Assembly (NCBI GenBank): GCA_016458225.1
Contig: JAEMGR010000023.1
Location: forward strand, 62,001-126,000
DNA length: 64,000 bases
Reading direction: 5' to 3'
From: Myxococcaceae bacterium JPH2
GTDB lineage: Bacteria; Myxococcota; Myxococcia; Myxococcales; Myxococcaceae
The notes beneath the pieces were generated by a model. It searched no databases, was not told the origin of the DNA, and worked only from the letters and a program-made list of their open reading frames with translations. Shown in pieces: positions 1-8,747 of this stretch; position 1 is the first letter of the stretch; every line of letters starts with the position of its first letter. Position numbers and translations under genes: made by a program.

Positions 1-519
1 CGAGAGCCGACGACGCCCTCCGTCTTCGCCCCCGAGGAGGAGCTGTGGCTCACCTGTGTCCTCTGGGAGCCCCTGCGCGCCATGAAGTCTCCGCCCGCGA
101 ACCCCGAGGGCCGGCGCGAGGTGGTGGCGGCGTTGCTGCGCGCCGTGAAGGGCGCCGTCGACGACGACTTCCTCCAGCACCTGGTGGACCGGCTGCACGC
201 CGAGGCGAAGAACCCGGCCGCGGACGAGGCGACGCGCGCGGCGTTCAGCGACGCGGCCATCGCGTTCGAGGCCGAGCCCGCGCGCATGGTGCTCGCCGCG
301 CTGCTCACCGCGCGCCAGGAGGCCCGGGGCCGCACCGCCGAGGAACTGGTGGCGCTGGCGGACCTCAAGGCGCTGCCCGCGTGGACCGCGGAGAGCCTGG
401 AGCCCTACCGCGCGCTGCTGGAGACGCAGGGACGTCCCGCCGCCGCGGACCGCGTGCGCCGCGCGCAGGAGTGGCTGCGCGCGCACCCCATCCGATTGGA
501 CGACAGCGCCACGCCCTGA
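1..519 (+). CDS. Hypothetical protein, 5' end outside the window
   Basis: The frame is open from base 1 and stops at TGA 517-519. An internal ATG at 82 would give 145 residues, but the 27 codons before it (including PSVFAPEEELWLTC) read as ordinary protein, so the true start is probably upstream of the window. The visible part is hydrophilic and alanine/arginine-rich with long predicted helices and no signal peptide or membrane segment. I do not recognise a family. It converges on the cyclic-nucleotide-binding gene ending at 539, with 19 bases between them. The frame is probably real because its GC pattern is codon-periodic, but the function is unknown. Confidence 0.7.
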   Translation, partial: REPTTPSVFAPEEELWLTCVLWEPLRAMKSPPANPEGRREVVAALLRAVKGAVDDDFLQHLVDRLHAEAKNPAADEATRAAFSDAAIAFEAEPARMVLAALLTARQEARGRTAEELVALADLKALPAWTAESLEPYRALLETQGRPAAADRVRRAQEWLRAHPIRLDDSATP

Positions 520-538
520 AGCTCGGCGTCGCGCGGCG

Positions 539-1726
539 TCACACGCGCAGGTCGCCCTCCAGCAGCTCGCGGCCGGACAACAGCCGCGCGGTGCGCTGGA
601 GGCGCTCGGTGCCCATGCGCATCAGCATGCCCTTCATGCCCGGCTGACTGAGGATGTGCCGCTCGAAGGCGCCTCGGTCCAGCCGCAGCAGGACGCAGTC
701 GGACTCGGTGCGCACCGTGGCGGACACGGGCTTGTCGAGCAGCAGCGAGATTTCACCGAAGACGTCACCCTCGCGAAGGTCTGGCAGGGCCACCTTCCTG
801 CCGCTGGCCTGCTCCAGGTACGGCCGGCACTGGCCGCGCAGCAACAGGTAGAAGGCATCGCCCGGCTGACCTTGCGTGAGGAGCACCTGTCGCGCGGGCA
901 CGGCGCGCAGGTCGAACTCGCGCGCCACCGCCTGCTTCTGCGCGGGCGACAGCGGGCTGAGCAGCGGACTGCTGCGCAGCAGGTTCTCCACCAGGCGGCG
1001 CCGGAAGAAGGTCTGCACGGCAGTGGCCACCGTCGGGTGCTTCACGGCCGCGGCCTCCACGCGCGCGCGCGTCAGCTCCAACAGCACCGCGCGCGAGGTG
1101 GCCACGACGCTGGCCAGCCGAGGCCCCTCGGACACGAGCGCCAACTCGCCGAAGAAGTCTCCCGCGGAGACTGTGCCCACCACCTTGCGCTCACCGCCCT
1201 CGAGTGTGCGCGCCACCTCCGCGGTGCCATCCACCAGGGCGAACATCGAGTCGCCCGGCGCGCCCTCGGTCACCACCGCGCGGCCGGACGTGAAGGCGCG
1301 CACCTCCAGCGCCTCCAGCAGCGCCACGAAGGCCTCGCGATCCACCCAGGACAAGATGGGCACGGTGGACACCGCGCCCGCGTCGGGCACGAGCCCCGGC
1401 TCCGAGGGCGTCGCGCCGGGCGCCAGGGCGAAGCGCTCCGCCAACATGCGCGCTGGCTTCGCCGCGTCTCCACCGAGCCGCCGCAGGGACACCCACGCGG
1501 CCGCCGCGCGCAACAGCGCCCCGTCCTTCACCCAGGCGCGCAGCGCGGACTCGAACGCCGAGACCGCCTCCGCGTGACGCCCGAGCGCCTCCAGTGACTC
1601 CGCCTCGCGCTGAAGCCGAGACGCCTCACCGGGTCCTCCGGCGAGCGCCGCGTCCACGCGGGCCTCACTGGCCAGGGGCACCGCTTGCAGCGTCCTCGGG
1701 TCCGCGCGGGGAGGGGTATCCGCCAT
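539..1726 (-). CDS. Protein with two cyclic-nucleotide-binding domains
   Basis: The product has 395 residues. An alanine-rich helical N-terminus (about 1-110, TPR-like) precedes two CAP-type cyclic-nucleotide-binding beta-barrels, about 125-240 and 255-375. Each carries the phosphate-binding-cassette signature, seen as FGELAL and FGEISL, and the usual GxxGDxxYxL-type strand (QGQPGDAFYLLLRG). There is no DNA-binding helix-turn-helix, so it is not a Crp-type transcription factor; it may sense a nucleotide or serve as a scaffold. The ATG at 1726 has GAGG about 6 bases upstream. It lies 15 bases after the related gene at 1742-2935 on the same strand, so the two are probably co-transcribed. Ligand and partner are unknown. 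Confidence 0.9.
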   Translation of the reverse strand: MADTPPRADPRTLQAVPLASEARVDAALAGGPGEASRLQREAESLEALGRHAEAVSAFESALRAWVKDGALLRAAAAWVSLRRLGGDAAKPARMLAERFALAPGATPSEPGLVPDAGAVSTVPILSWVDREAFVALLEALEVRAFTSGRAVVTEGAPGDSMFALVDGTAEVARTLEGGERKVVGTVSAGDFFGELALVSEGPRLASVVATSRAVLLELTRARVEAAAVKHPTVATAVQTFFRRRLVENLLRSSPLLSPLSPAQKQAVAREFDLRAVPARQVLLTQGQPGDAFYLLLRGQCRPYLEQASGRKVALPDLREGDVFGEISLLLDKPVSATVRTESDCVLLRLDRGAFERHILSQPGMKGMLMRMGTERLQRTARLLSGRELLEGDLRV

Positions 1727-1741
1727 GCGGGCCTCTGTAGC

Positions 1742-2935
1742 TCAGGCGCTCAGCGCACGCACGCGCTCCGCGAGGTTCTGCGTGAAGAGTCGATAGATGC
1801 GCAGCGCCGCCGCGGGATGGGTGTCCAGGTAGGATTGGAAGTCCAGATGCGTCACCCGGAGGGCGCGCACTGCGGTCCTCGCGCGGACATGCGCCGAGGT
1901 GGGCCCATCCAGGATGAGGGAAATCTCACCCAGGTACGCGCCCTGCCCCAGCGTGTTGAGCCGGCGCGCGTCCGGCCCCGGCCCCGCGTGCACATCCACG
2001 ATGCCCTCCAGCAACACCAGGAGCCCCGTGCCGCGCGCGCCCTTCTCCATGACGACGACGCCCTCGGGCACCACGATGGGCCGGGCCACGCGGTAGAGGT
2101 CCTTCATGTCCTCCAGGGGCAGCTCGCCGAAGATGGGGATGGCCTTCAGGTACTCGTAGCCGTCAGGCGGAGCCGGGGTGCGCTCGGCCGCCACCGCACC
2201 CTCGGCCGGCGAGGCGAGTCCCAATTGCCTCAGCAGCCGCGCCTGCTCCGCGTGCAGCTCCGAGTCAGGGGACTCGCGCACGGCGTCGGCCAAGAGCACC
2301 AGCGCGCGCCAGGTGTCGCCGCGCGCATCGAGCAGCGCGCTCATCCGCAGCACCGTGTCCCGGCGCCCCACGTCCTCCGCGGCCACGGCGCGCAGCGACT
2401 CCAGCTCCGCGTGGGTGTTGCCCAGCGCGCGGTACACCCGCGCCGCCTCGCCGGGGCGACGCAGGCGGGTGAGCACCCGGGCCACGGACTCCAGCGCCTG
2501 CTGCGACCGGTACAGCTCCAGCGCCAGCTCCAGCACGCCGCCTCGCTCGAACGCCGCCGCCGCGCGGCCCTCCTCACCGGCGCGCAGCCACGCCTCGGCG
2601 GCGGGTCGCAGCTCTCCGGCCTGCTCATAGAGGGGCGCTGCCGCCGCGTCGTCTCCTCGCGACTCCAGCAACCGCGCCGCGCCCGCGAAGTCACGGGCGC
2701 TCCGCATCACCTCCACCAGCGTCGCCCGGGACGCGGCCGAAGCCAGGATGGCCTCCTCCCGCACGCGCTCCCGCTGCGCGCTCGCCAGGGACTCGTAGGC
2801 GCGCGTGGCCTGCTCCACCGCGCCCTGCACCACGGGCTCCCACACGACGCGGGTGCCCACCGAGCCCACGACATCCACTTCACGAATCCCCAGGCCCATC
2901 CCGGCCCGGTCGGACCCCACCGCGGTTGCCGCCAT
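1742..2935 (-). CDS. TPR-like protein with C-terminal cyclic-nucleotide-binding domain
   Basis: The product has 397 residues. About 250 residues of helical, TPR-like repeats rich in Ala, Leu, Glu and Arg lead into one cyclic-nucleotide-binding domain (about 270-385) with the cassette signature YLGEISLILDGPTSAHVRA. There is no output domain, so the likely role is protein-protein regulation under nucleotide control (inference). A purine-rich GGGGGAG sits just before the ATG at 2935. The gene starts 30 bases after the exported methyltransferase gene and ends 15 bases before a second such protein, so it is probably an inner gene of a minus-strand operon. The two neighbours share the binding domain but differ in domain number. 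Confidence 0.9.
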   Translation of the reverse strand: MAATAVGSDRAGMGLGIREVDVVGSVGTRVVWEPVVQGAVEQATRAYESLASAQRERVREEAILASAASRATLVEVMRSARDFAGAARLLESRGDDAAAAPLYEQAGELRPAAEAWLRAGEEGRAAAAFERGGVLELALELYRSQQALESVARVLTRLRRPGEAARVYRALGNTHAELESLRAVAAEDVGRRDTVLRMSALLDARGDTWRALVLLADAVRESPDSELHAEQARLLRQLGLASPAEGAVAAERTPAPPDGYEYLKAIPIFGELPLEDMKDLYRVARPIVVPEGVVVMEKGARGTGLLVLLEGIVDVHAGPGPDARRLNTLGQGAYLGEISLILDGPTSAHVRARTAVRALRVTHLDFQSYLDTHPAAALRIYRLFTQNLAERVRALSA

Positions 2936-2965
2936 GTCACTCCCCCCAGAGGAACTGAATCGTTG

Positions 2966-3652
2966 TCACCGCCGCGAGAAGACCAGGAAGTACTGCTCGG
3001 GCAGGAAGTCGAAGGACCGCACCTGCTGGTAGCCCGCGGACTCCAGCTCCGCGCGCACCGCGTCCGGCGCGAGCTTGTGCTCGGCGGGCGGACCGCGGGA
3101 CGAGTCCAGGCGATAGTCGATGATGGCGAGGCGCCCCTGGGGCGACAGGCCATGCTCCGCGAGGTGGCGGAAGTACGCGGGCCGGTCCGAGATGTGATGG
3201 TACGTGTCCACCACGAGCACCAGGTCCACGGGCGCGGGCAGCTTCGGGTCATCCGGCGTGGCGACCACGGGCGTGAGGTTCGTCAGGCCCTCGCGCTCCG
3301 CTCGCGCGCCCAGGTAGCGCGCCATGTCCGGCTCGATGTCCACGCCATACACACGGCCCTGGGGCACCGCGCGCGCCAGCCGCACGGAGAAGTAGCCCGT
3401 CGCCGAGCCCACATCCGCCACCTTCGCGTCCGCGGGCAGCGCGAGCGCCGCCACCACCGCGTCCGGCTGCTGCCACGCATCGCGCGCGGGGTCGTCGAAG
3501 CGCGCGGCCCACGCGTTCGCGTCCTCGAAGCGGTGCGGCATCTGTGGGCCGTGCGCCTGCTCCGCGTGATGATGCGGATGCGAGCACGCGCCCAGCAGCA
3601 AGGTGCCCCCCAGCAGGGCGCGGTGCGGGAAGGAGGAGTGGCGATGGGACAT
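2966..3652 (-). CDS. Exported SAM-dependent methyltransferase-like lipoprotein
   Basis: The chosen start is the ATG at 3652 because GGAG lies about 7 bases upstream and the product opens with a lipoprotein signal peptide ending LLLGAC, followed by a His-rich stretch (SHPHHHAEQAHG). An alternative ATG at 3685 overlaps the stop of the previous gene by one base (TGATG). The 228-residue product has a class I Rossmann methyltransferase core: VADVGSATGYFSVRLA is motif I, VDIEP follows and VDTYHHI is in the motif IV region. Methyltransferases of this type with signal peptides are known, but a lipid-anchored one raises the question of SAM access outside the cytoplasm. It sits in an operon between a LVIVD propeller and cyclic-nucleotide-binding proteins. 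Confidence 0.85.
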   Translation of the reverse strand: MSHRHSSFPHRALLGGTLLLGACSHPHHHAEQAHGPQMPHRFEDANAWAARFDDPARDAWQQPDAVVAALALPADAKVADVGSATGYFSVRLARAVPQGRVYGVDIEPDMARYLGARAEREGLTNLTPVVATPDDPKLPAPVDLVLVVDTYHHISDRPAYFRHLAEHGLSPQGRLAIIDYRLDSSRGPPAEHKLAPDAVRAELESAGYQQVRSFDFLPEQYFLVFSRR

Positions 3653-3684
3653 GGCGGGCTCCGAGGACGAGGGGAACGGGCGCA

Positions 3685-5334
3685 TCAGGGCTCCCGGAAG
3701 ATGAGGAGGCCGCGCGCCGTGTCGACCGTATAGAGATATCCGTCGCCCGGCGCACTCACGGCCACGAGCCCATCGACGAAGCCGTGGCCCGCGCCCGGGT
3801 ACTCCGCCGAGAACGAGTTGAACCACGCCCGCTCCCTCGGCCGCTCCGGCACTGACACATCCAACACGCGCACGCCGTCCTGATGGTGGGCCACGTAGAG
3901 CGTCGTCCCGCGCAGCTCCAACGCGCCGATGGAGACAGGCGTGCGCAGCCGGTACTCCCCAATCAGTGACACCTGCTCGGGGTTCGTCACGTCCAGCACC
4001 CGCAGGTGCGCCGCCCAGTCCTGTCCGCCCTCGAAGGCGATGAGCCGCGCGCCGAACCGTCCCACGCGCACGGCGTGGCTGGTGGCGCCGGGATAGGTGT
4101 AGCGGCCCAACGGATTGAGCGCGGGCGAGCTGAGCTCATCCAGGATGTTCAATCCCTCTCGCCCGTGGCTGACATACATCCGCCCCTCGAAGGAAAAGGC
4201 AGACTCCGGGAGGTGCTCGCGCAGCGCGGGGTTCGCTCCGCCAAGCTTCAGCGCTTGCAGCAGGCGCGGGGCCCGCGGCTGGCTCACGTCATACACATGC
4301 GTCCGCGCCAAGGGAGCGCCCACGGAGACATACAGCCGCGCGTCCTGACCCCAGACCGAGCGCGCATCCACTGGCGCCGCGCCCAGCATCGGAAGCGTGG
4401 ACAACCGTTGGGGCTGAGCCGGCGCGCTGACGTCGAAGGCGATGACCCCTTCCGCGCTGCTGGCTACGTAGAGCACGTCGTCTCGGGCCGCCACGGCGCG
4501 CCAGGTGTCTCCCATGGGCGCATCGATGTGCGCGCGAAGCACGGGCGCGGCGCGGTCGCTCACGTCAAACACAGTCAGCCCGCCAGGGACACCGCGCGCC
4601 ACGTCGGGCCCGGAGACGACGAAGGCATGCGCCTGGGACACGAGCAGCCCCATCGCGTCCCCGCGCCCCACCGGCGACTCGGAGAGCAACGCCATGCCCG
4701 AGGACTCGGCCTCGCCCTCGCGGCGCACCAACCGCTCCGCCACGAAGGTGCCCAGCCGCACGGGCTCGCCGTTCGCGCAGCGCGCGTAGCACCCCACCAG
4801 CCGGCGACCACGCGCATGGGACTCACAACCCGACAGTGCGAGCGTGCTGGAGCCGCCGTCCTCCAATCCCTCACGCGTGGACAGATAGAACCGGTCCGGC
4901 CCCACCTCCTGCCCGGGCAACGCCACGGTGCCGAGCGTGGACGTGCCGCCATCCGTCACCACCCGCAGGCTGTCGACGAGTCCCCCGGGCTCCAGCAAGT
5001 CCCAGTTGATGCGCACCGAGTACAGCGCGGGCACGGCCACGTCGCTCAGCGAGCGCACGTTGCACAAGGGCCCCAGGAAGAAGTCGGGCGAGCCGCAGGC
5101 GACGCCAGGGTCCATCGTGGGGCGACAGACCGCGAGGCGATCCAAGTCGTCCCAGTCCCCCGTCTCCAGCAGCGCGTTGCCCTCCTCGACGCCCGCGTCC
5201 GTGTCGGGGCCTCCGTCAGTACCTCCGTCGTCGTGCGCGGGTGGAGGCGGCTGGGGCGGTGTGCCCTTGCTGCACGCGACCATCCCCAAGACGCTCCCGA
5301 GCAGCACCCACCCAGCGGCTCGCCTCCAGCCCAT
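3685..5334 (-). CDS. LVIVD-repeat beta-propeller lipoprotein
   Basis: The start at ATG 5334 follows GAGGAG with 7 bases between; the ATG at 5349 would place that site inside the gene. The 549-residue product has a signal peptide and lipobox (GMVACS), then a Pro/Gly/Asp-rich linker (GGTDGGPDTDAG) typical of myxobacterial surface lipoproteins. From about residue 225 there are repeated blades of the LVIVD type (GLTVFDVSDRAAP, GVIAFDVSAPAQP, THVYDVSQPRAP, LRVLDVTNPEQ, GVRVLDVSVPERP). The family is usually cell-surface and its ligands are unknown. It is the first gene of a minus-strand operon and is divergent from a second propeller gene at 5498. The 163-base gap between them should hold both promoters, but I could not define one. 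Confidence 0.9.
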   Translation of the reverse strand: MGWRRAAGWVLLGSVLGMVACSKGTPPQPPPPAHDDGGTDGGPDTDAGVEEGNALLETGDWDDLDRLAVCRPTMDPGVACGSPDFFLGPLCNVRSLSDVAVPALYSVRINWDLLEPGGLVDSLRVVTDGGTSTLGTVALPGQEVGPDRFYLSTREGLEDGGSSTLALSGCESHARGRRLVGCYARCANGEPVRLGTFVAERLVRREGEAESSGMALLSESPVGRGDAMGLLVSQAHAFVVSGPDVARGVPGGLTVFDVSDRAAPVLRAHIDAPMGDTWRAVAARDDVLYVASSAEGVIAFDVSAPAQPQRLSTLPMLGAAPVDARSVWGQDARLYVSVGAPLARTHVYDVSQPRAPRLLQALKLGGANPALREHLPESAFSFEGRMYVSHGREGLNILDELSSPALNPLGRYTYPGATSHAVRVGRFGARLIAFEGGQDWAAHLRVLDVTNPEQVSLIGEYRLRTPVSIGALELRGTTLYVAHHQDGVRVLDVSVPERPRERAWFNSFSAEYPGAGHGFVDGLVAVSAPGDGYLYTVDTARGLLIFREP

Positions 5335-5497
5335 GTCGGGACTCCTCATTGCCGGGACGGCCCCCCTCCCGACGCCTGCTCAACGGCCCTGCAATCAACT
5401 CATATCGCGCATTCCACGAAGAACAAGTCCCACTATGAAGTGGTGGCTCCGGAGGTATCTTGCGGGGCACGGTCGGCCGGGCCCTCGGAGTTCGCGC

Positions 5498-6853
5498 ATG
5501 AAGACGTATCGAATCGCGCCCTTCTGGAGGCTGTTCTCGGTGGCCTGCGTCCTGGCCGCGAGCGGCGTGCGGGCACACGCCGGGCTACCGGAGACCTCCA
5601 ACGTCACCTTGCGCCGAGGCCACCCAGAGGACTTCTTCGTAGGAACCACTTTCGGCGCGGTGGTGTCCCGAGACAGCGGACAGACGTGGCGCTGGGTCTG
5701 CCCCGAGGCCATGGGTTACGGCGGCTGGAAGCCCGACTCCTTCGTGTGGCGTGAGTCCGGCGAGCTGCTCGCCGCCACGGGCAACGCGCTCCTGCGCTCG
5801 GGGGACGGAGCCTGCACCTGGAGCACGCACCCCTACTTCAAGGACACGTGGGTGACGGCGCTCGCGGTCCACCCCACGGATGACCGGGTGTTCTACGCCG
5901 CCACGGGGCGCTCCACGGCGGCGAGCAACGGCCTCTATCGCAGCGACGACGGCGGCGAGACGTGGCGAGCGCTGTCGCTGCAACGCCCGAACACGTTGTT
6001 CTCCGCCGTGCGCGTGTCCACGGCGAACCCTCGGCGCATCTATGCGTCCGCGCAGGAGCCCACGCGCATGCTGCTGTTCCGCAGCGACGACGCGGGCGAG
6101 ACCTGGGAGGAGCTGCCGCAGAACTTCCCCACGCTCGTGCGGCCCTATGACTTCGTGCTCGCCACCACCAGCCCCGTGTCCGCGGAGGGCGTGTGGGCGC
6201 GCGTGTCCGCGCAGGGCTTCACGTACATCCTGCGCAGCGACGACGGCGGGCGCACCTTCGTCTCGTTGAACGAAGGGGGACTGAACGACGCCTTCGTGAA
6301 CATGGACCTGTCCGCGGACGGCGGCACGGCCTGGGTGGGCACGTACAACACGTTCTTCCGCAGCCAGGGCGGCGCGCCCTTCGTCCCGCTCCCCTTGCCC
6401 AGCGGCAACGCGTGCGTGCTGCGTCGGGGCGAGGTCCTCTACGGCTGCGGCTCGCCCTGGGTGCATGAGTGGTCGCTGGCGCGCAGCCAGGACGAGGGCA
6501 CCACCTGGGAGCCCATCTACAGTCTGGATCAGACGCAGGGCACCTATCGGTGTCCGGCGGGAACGCCCGTGCACGAGCTGTGTCCATCGCGCTGGCCGCA
6601 GCTCGCGCAGTTGATCCTCGCGCCGCTCGACCCCGACGGAGCGCCGGACGGAGGCACCGCCGACGGAGGCAGCACCGACGCGGGCACGTCCGCCCAGCCA
6701 CCTGACGCGGGCCCGGTGGTGGACGAGCCCACCCCCAAACCCAGCTCCAGCGGCTGCGGCGCCATGTCCGGGAATGCGGTCCCCGCCGCGTTGCTTCTGC
6801 TCACGATTTCATTGTTGCGCCGTGGCCGGCGGCGTGTGGACCCACAACCCTGA
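5498..6853 (+). CDS. BNR/Asp-box beta-propeller with MYXO-CTERM-like anchor
   Basis: The start at ATG 5498 follows GGAG 9 bases upstream and gives a clean Sec signal peptide (to about residue 28, VRAHA). The open frame extends upstream to 4928, but only as the shadow of the divergent gene. The 451-residue product is a seven-bladed-type propeller with many Asp-boxes (RSDDGGETW, RSDDAGETW, RSDDGGRTF, RSQDEGTTW), as in sortilin/sialidase-fold proteins, without evident sialidase catalytic residues. A Gly/Asp/Thr-rich linker leads to a C-terminal GCG, hydrophobic helix and RRGRRR tail, matching the MYXO-CTERM surface-sorting signal. It is the first gene of a four-gene operon of exported proteins. 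Confidence 0.9.
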   Translation: MKTYRIAPFWRLFSVACVLAASGVRAHAGLPETSNVTLRRGHPEDFFVGTTFGAVVSRDSGQTWRWVCPEAMGYGGWKPDSFVWRESGELLAATGNALLRSGDGACTWSTHPYFKDTWVTALAVHPTDDRVFYAATGRSTAASNGLYRSDDGGETWRALSLQRPNTLFSAVRVSTANPRRIYASAQEPTRMLLFRSDDAGETWEELPQNFPTLVRPYDFVLATTSPVSAEGVWARVSAQGFTYILRSDDGGRTFVSLNEGGLNDAFVNMDLSADGGTAWVGTYNTFFRSQGGAPFVPLPLPSGNACVLRRGEVLYGCGSPWVHEWSLARSQDEGTTWEPIYSLDQTQGTYRCPAGTPVHELCPSRWPQLAQLILAPLDPDGAPDGGTADGGSTDAGTSAQPPDAGPVVDEPTPKPSSSGCGAMSGNAVPAALLLLTISLLRRGRRRVDPQP

Positions 6854-6861
6854 GGACGACG

Positions 6862-7494
6862 ATGAACCACCATCTCCTGTGGAGCACCTGCGCGGCCGCG
6901 GCATTGGCATTGACCGCCTGTGGAAAAGACGATCCCCCCACCACCGACGAATGTGGCGAGCCCCTCTACGCGGGCAAGGCCACCGACGAGTCCTGGCGCG
7001 CCCTGGTGGACGCGAAGGACAAGGCCGCGGACAGCTCGCGCGCGGTGACGCTGCTCACCCCCGAGCCAAGCCAGACCTTCGCCGCGAGCGACCCGGCGCC
7101 GCGCTTCACGTGGACGTCTCCGCTGCGCGCGTCGCTGGAGCGCCCCGGGAAGACGCGCCCCTCCACCGTGGGCCATCCACGCGCGAGCGGCCCGTCCTTC
7201 CTCGCCCGCGTGGCGAACTGGGTGGTGCCCACCGCCGAGGCCCACCTGCCGCCCTACACGGGCGACCTGTACTGGGTGCAGGTCCAGCTGCCAGGCCAGA
7301 AGTGCCCGGTGGCGGTGCTGACGTCCGAGCTGGAGTGGCAGCTCGATGACACCACGTGGAAGACGCTGCGCGACGTGGCGGGCAAGGACCTCACGGTGCA
7401 GGTGACGAGCGCCTATCTGGTGCAGAACCGCATCACCGAGGGCCCGTATCAGCTCGCCACGCCCGTCACCTTCCGCGTGGGGATGGCGAAGTGA
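6862..7494 (+). CDS. Small lipoprotein of propeller/cytochrome operon
   Basis: The product has 210 residues. The signal peptide ends in LALTACGK, a lipobox. The mature part has few recognisable motifs: an Ig-like beta-rich feel with PRFTWTSPL and a YWVQVQLPG strand, and three further Cys after the lipid Cys (DECGEP, QKCPV). It contains TAEAHLPPYTGDLYW, a segment that could bind a ligand or metal. GAGG precedes the ATG by about 6 bases. It starts 8 bases after the BNR propeller gene and its stop overlaps the next start by 4 bases (GTGA), so it is translationally coupled. Family not recognised. Confidence 0.85.
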   Translation: MNHHLLWSTCAAAALALTACGKDDPPTTDECGEPLYAGKATDESWRALVDAKDKAADSSRAVTLLTPEPSQTFAASDPAPRFTWTSPLRASLERPGKTRPSTVGHPRASGPSFLARVANWVVPTAEAHLPPYTGDLYWVQVQLPGQKCPVAVLTSELEWQLDDTTWKTLRDVAGKDLTVQVTSAYLVQNRITEGPYQLATPVTFRVGMAK

Positions 7495-8747
7495 GGCGCG
7501 GCGCATGGCTGGGATTGCTGGCGCCCCTGGCGCTGGCATCCTGTGAGAAGTCAGCGACGGAGGCGGACGGGCTGCTGAAGGTGCCCGCGCTCGAGTACGC
7601 CGAGCCGAAGCCGTGGATGCGCGGAGGCACGACGATTCCACCGCCGGGGCCCGCGGGACGCATCATCGTCACCAACAGCCTGGATGACTCGCTGAGCCTG
7701 CTGGACATGGAGGGCCTAGGCACGCCGGGCTGGGGCAAGGCGCAGCGCGTGCCCGTGGGCCTCAACCCCGTGGAGTTGGAGGGGCCGCATCACACGGCCG
7801 TCTCTCCGAAGAATGACTACTACTACGTGGGCATCTCCAACTACGTGCCGGGAGGTGGCTCGGGGCCACATGGCGCGCACGGCACTGGCACGGCGGATGG
7901 CTACTGCCTCAAGGTGTCGGCCGAGGACAACCGCATCGTGGGCTCCACGCGGGTGGACCGCAATCCGGGCGACGTCATCGTCAGCGCGGATGGGAAGACG
8001 CTGTACCAGACGCACTTCGACCTCTTGCGCATCGCCGACGTCGCGCGACAAGGCGGCAGCGAGCGCGACATGGACGCGCGGCTCGTCATCCTCGACGCGG
8101 ACTCCATGACGGTGAAGACGCGGCTGAAGGTCTGCCCCGCGCCGCACGCGGTGCGCCTCTCCGCCGACGAGCGCACGGCCTACATCGCGTGCTGGTCGGA
8201 CGAAGTGGCCATCGTCGACTTGCCCGCCACGGAGAACTCGCTCCCGACGCGGGTGAAGGTGGCGGACTCGGGAGTGGGCACGGCGACCGCGCCGCGGCAC
8301 CAGCCCTATGCCCTGACGATGTCCCCCATCACGGGCGATGTCTGGGTCAGCTCGCTGGCGAGCCGACAGGTGCAGGTGCTCGAAGCCAAGACGCGGACAA
8401 TGAACGCGCAGCGCATGGTTCCGCTGCGGGGCTCGCCGATGTTCGGCGTGTTCACCGCGGACGGGAAGACGCTGTACATGCCCTATCAAGGCGAGGACGC
8501 CATCGCGGTCATCGACCCCGCCACGTCCCAGGTGCTGCGCACCATTCAGCTCTCACAGGATGGTTGCTTCAACGTGCACCAGCTGACCCTGACGCCCGAC
8601 GAGCGGCACGGCCTGGCTGTCTGCGAGGGCGACCACATTGGCCCGGGCTCGCTGCTCGTGGTGGACCTGAAGGAGGGCAAGGTGGTGTCCACGGTGCCCA
8701 TGGGCATCTTCCCGGACTCGGTGAGCATCATTCGGGGGCAGCCATGA
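7491..8747 (+). CDS. YVTN/YncE-type beta-propeller lipoprotein
   Basis: The preferred start is GTG 7491, overlapping the upstream stop by 4 bases (GTGA). It yields a lipoprotein signal peptide ending LALASC. The 418-residue product has YVTN-family blades: GRIIVTNSLDDSLSLLD, RNPGDVIVSADGKTLY, PHAVRLSADERTAYIAC, VFTADGKTLYMPYQGEDAI and LTLTPDERHGLAVCEGD. Such propellers often accompany cytochromes or metal proteins at the cell surface. Its stop overlaps the following cytochrome start by 4 bases (ATGA), which argues for co-production. Its substrate cannot be read from sequence. Confidence 0.9.
   Translation: MRRGAWLGLLAPLALASCEKSATEADGLLKVPALEYAEPKPWMRGGTTIPPPGPAGRIIVTNSLDDSLSLLDMEGLGTPGWGKAQRVPVGLNPVELEGPHHTAVSPKNDYYYVGISNYVPGGGSGPHGAHGTGTADGYCLKVSAEDNRIVGSTRVDRNPGDVIVSADGKTLYQTHFDLLRIADVARQGGSERDMDARLVILDADSMTVKTRLKVCPAPHAVRLSADERTAYIACWSDEVAIVDLPATENSLPTRVKVADSGVGTATAPRHQPYALTMSPITGDVWVSSLASRQVQVLEAKTRTMNAQRMVPLRGSPMFGVFTADGKTLYMPYQGEDAIAVIDPATSQVLRTIQLSQDGCFNVHQLTLTPDERHGLAVCEGDHIGPGSLLVVDLKEGKVVSTVPMGIFPDSVSIIRGQP

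Noticed and set aside
4928-5497. Long upstream extension of the BNR propeller frame
   Set aside because: It is antisense to the LVIVD gene and lacks a ribosome site; the signal peptide and GGAG support ATG 5498.
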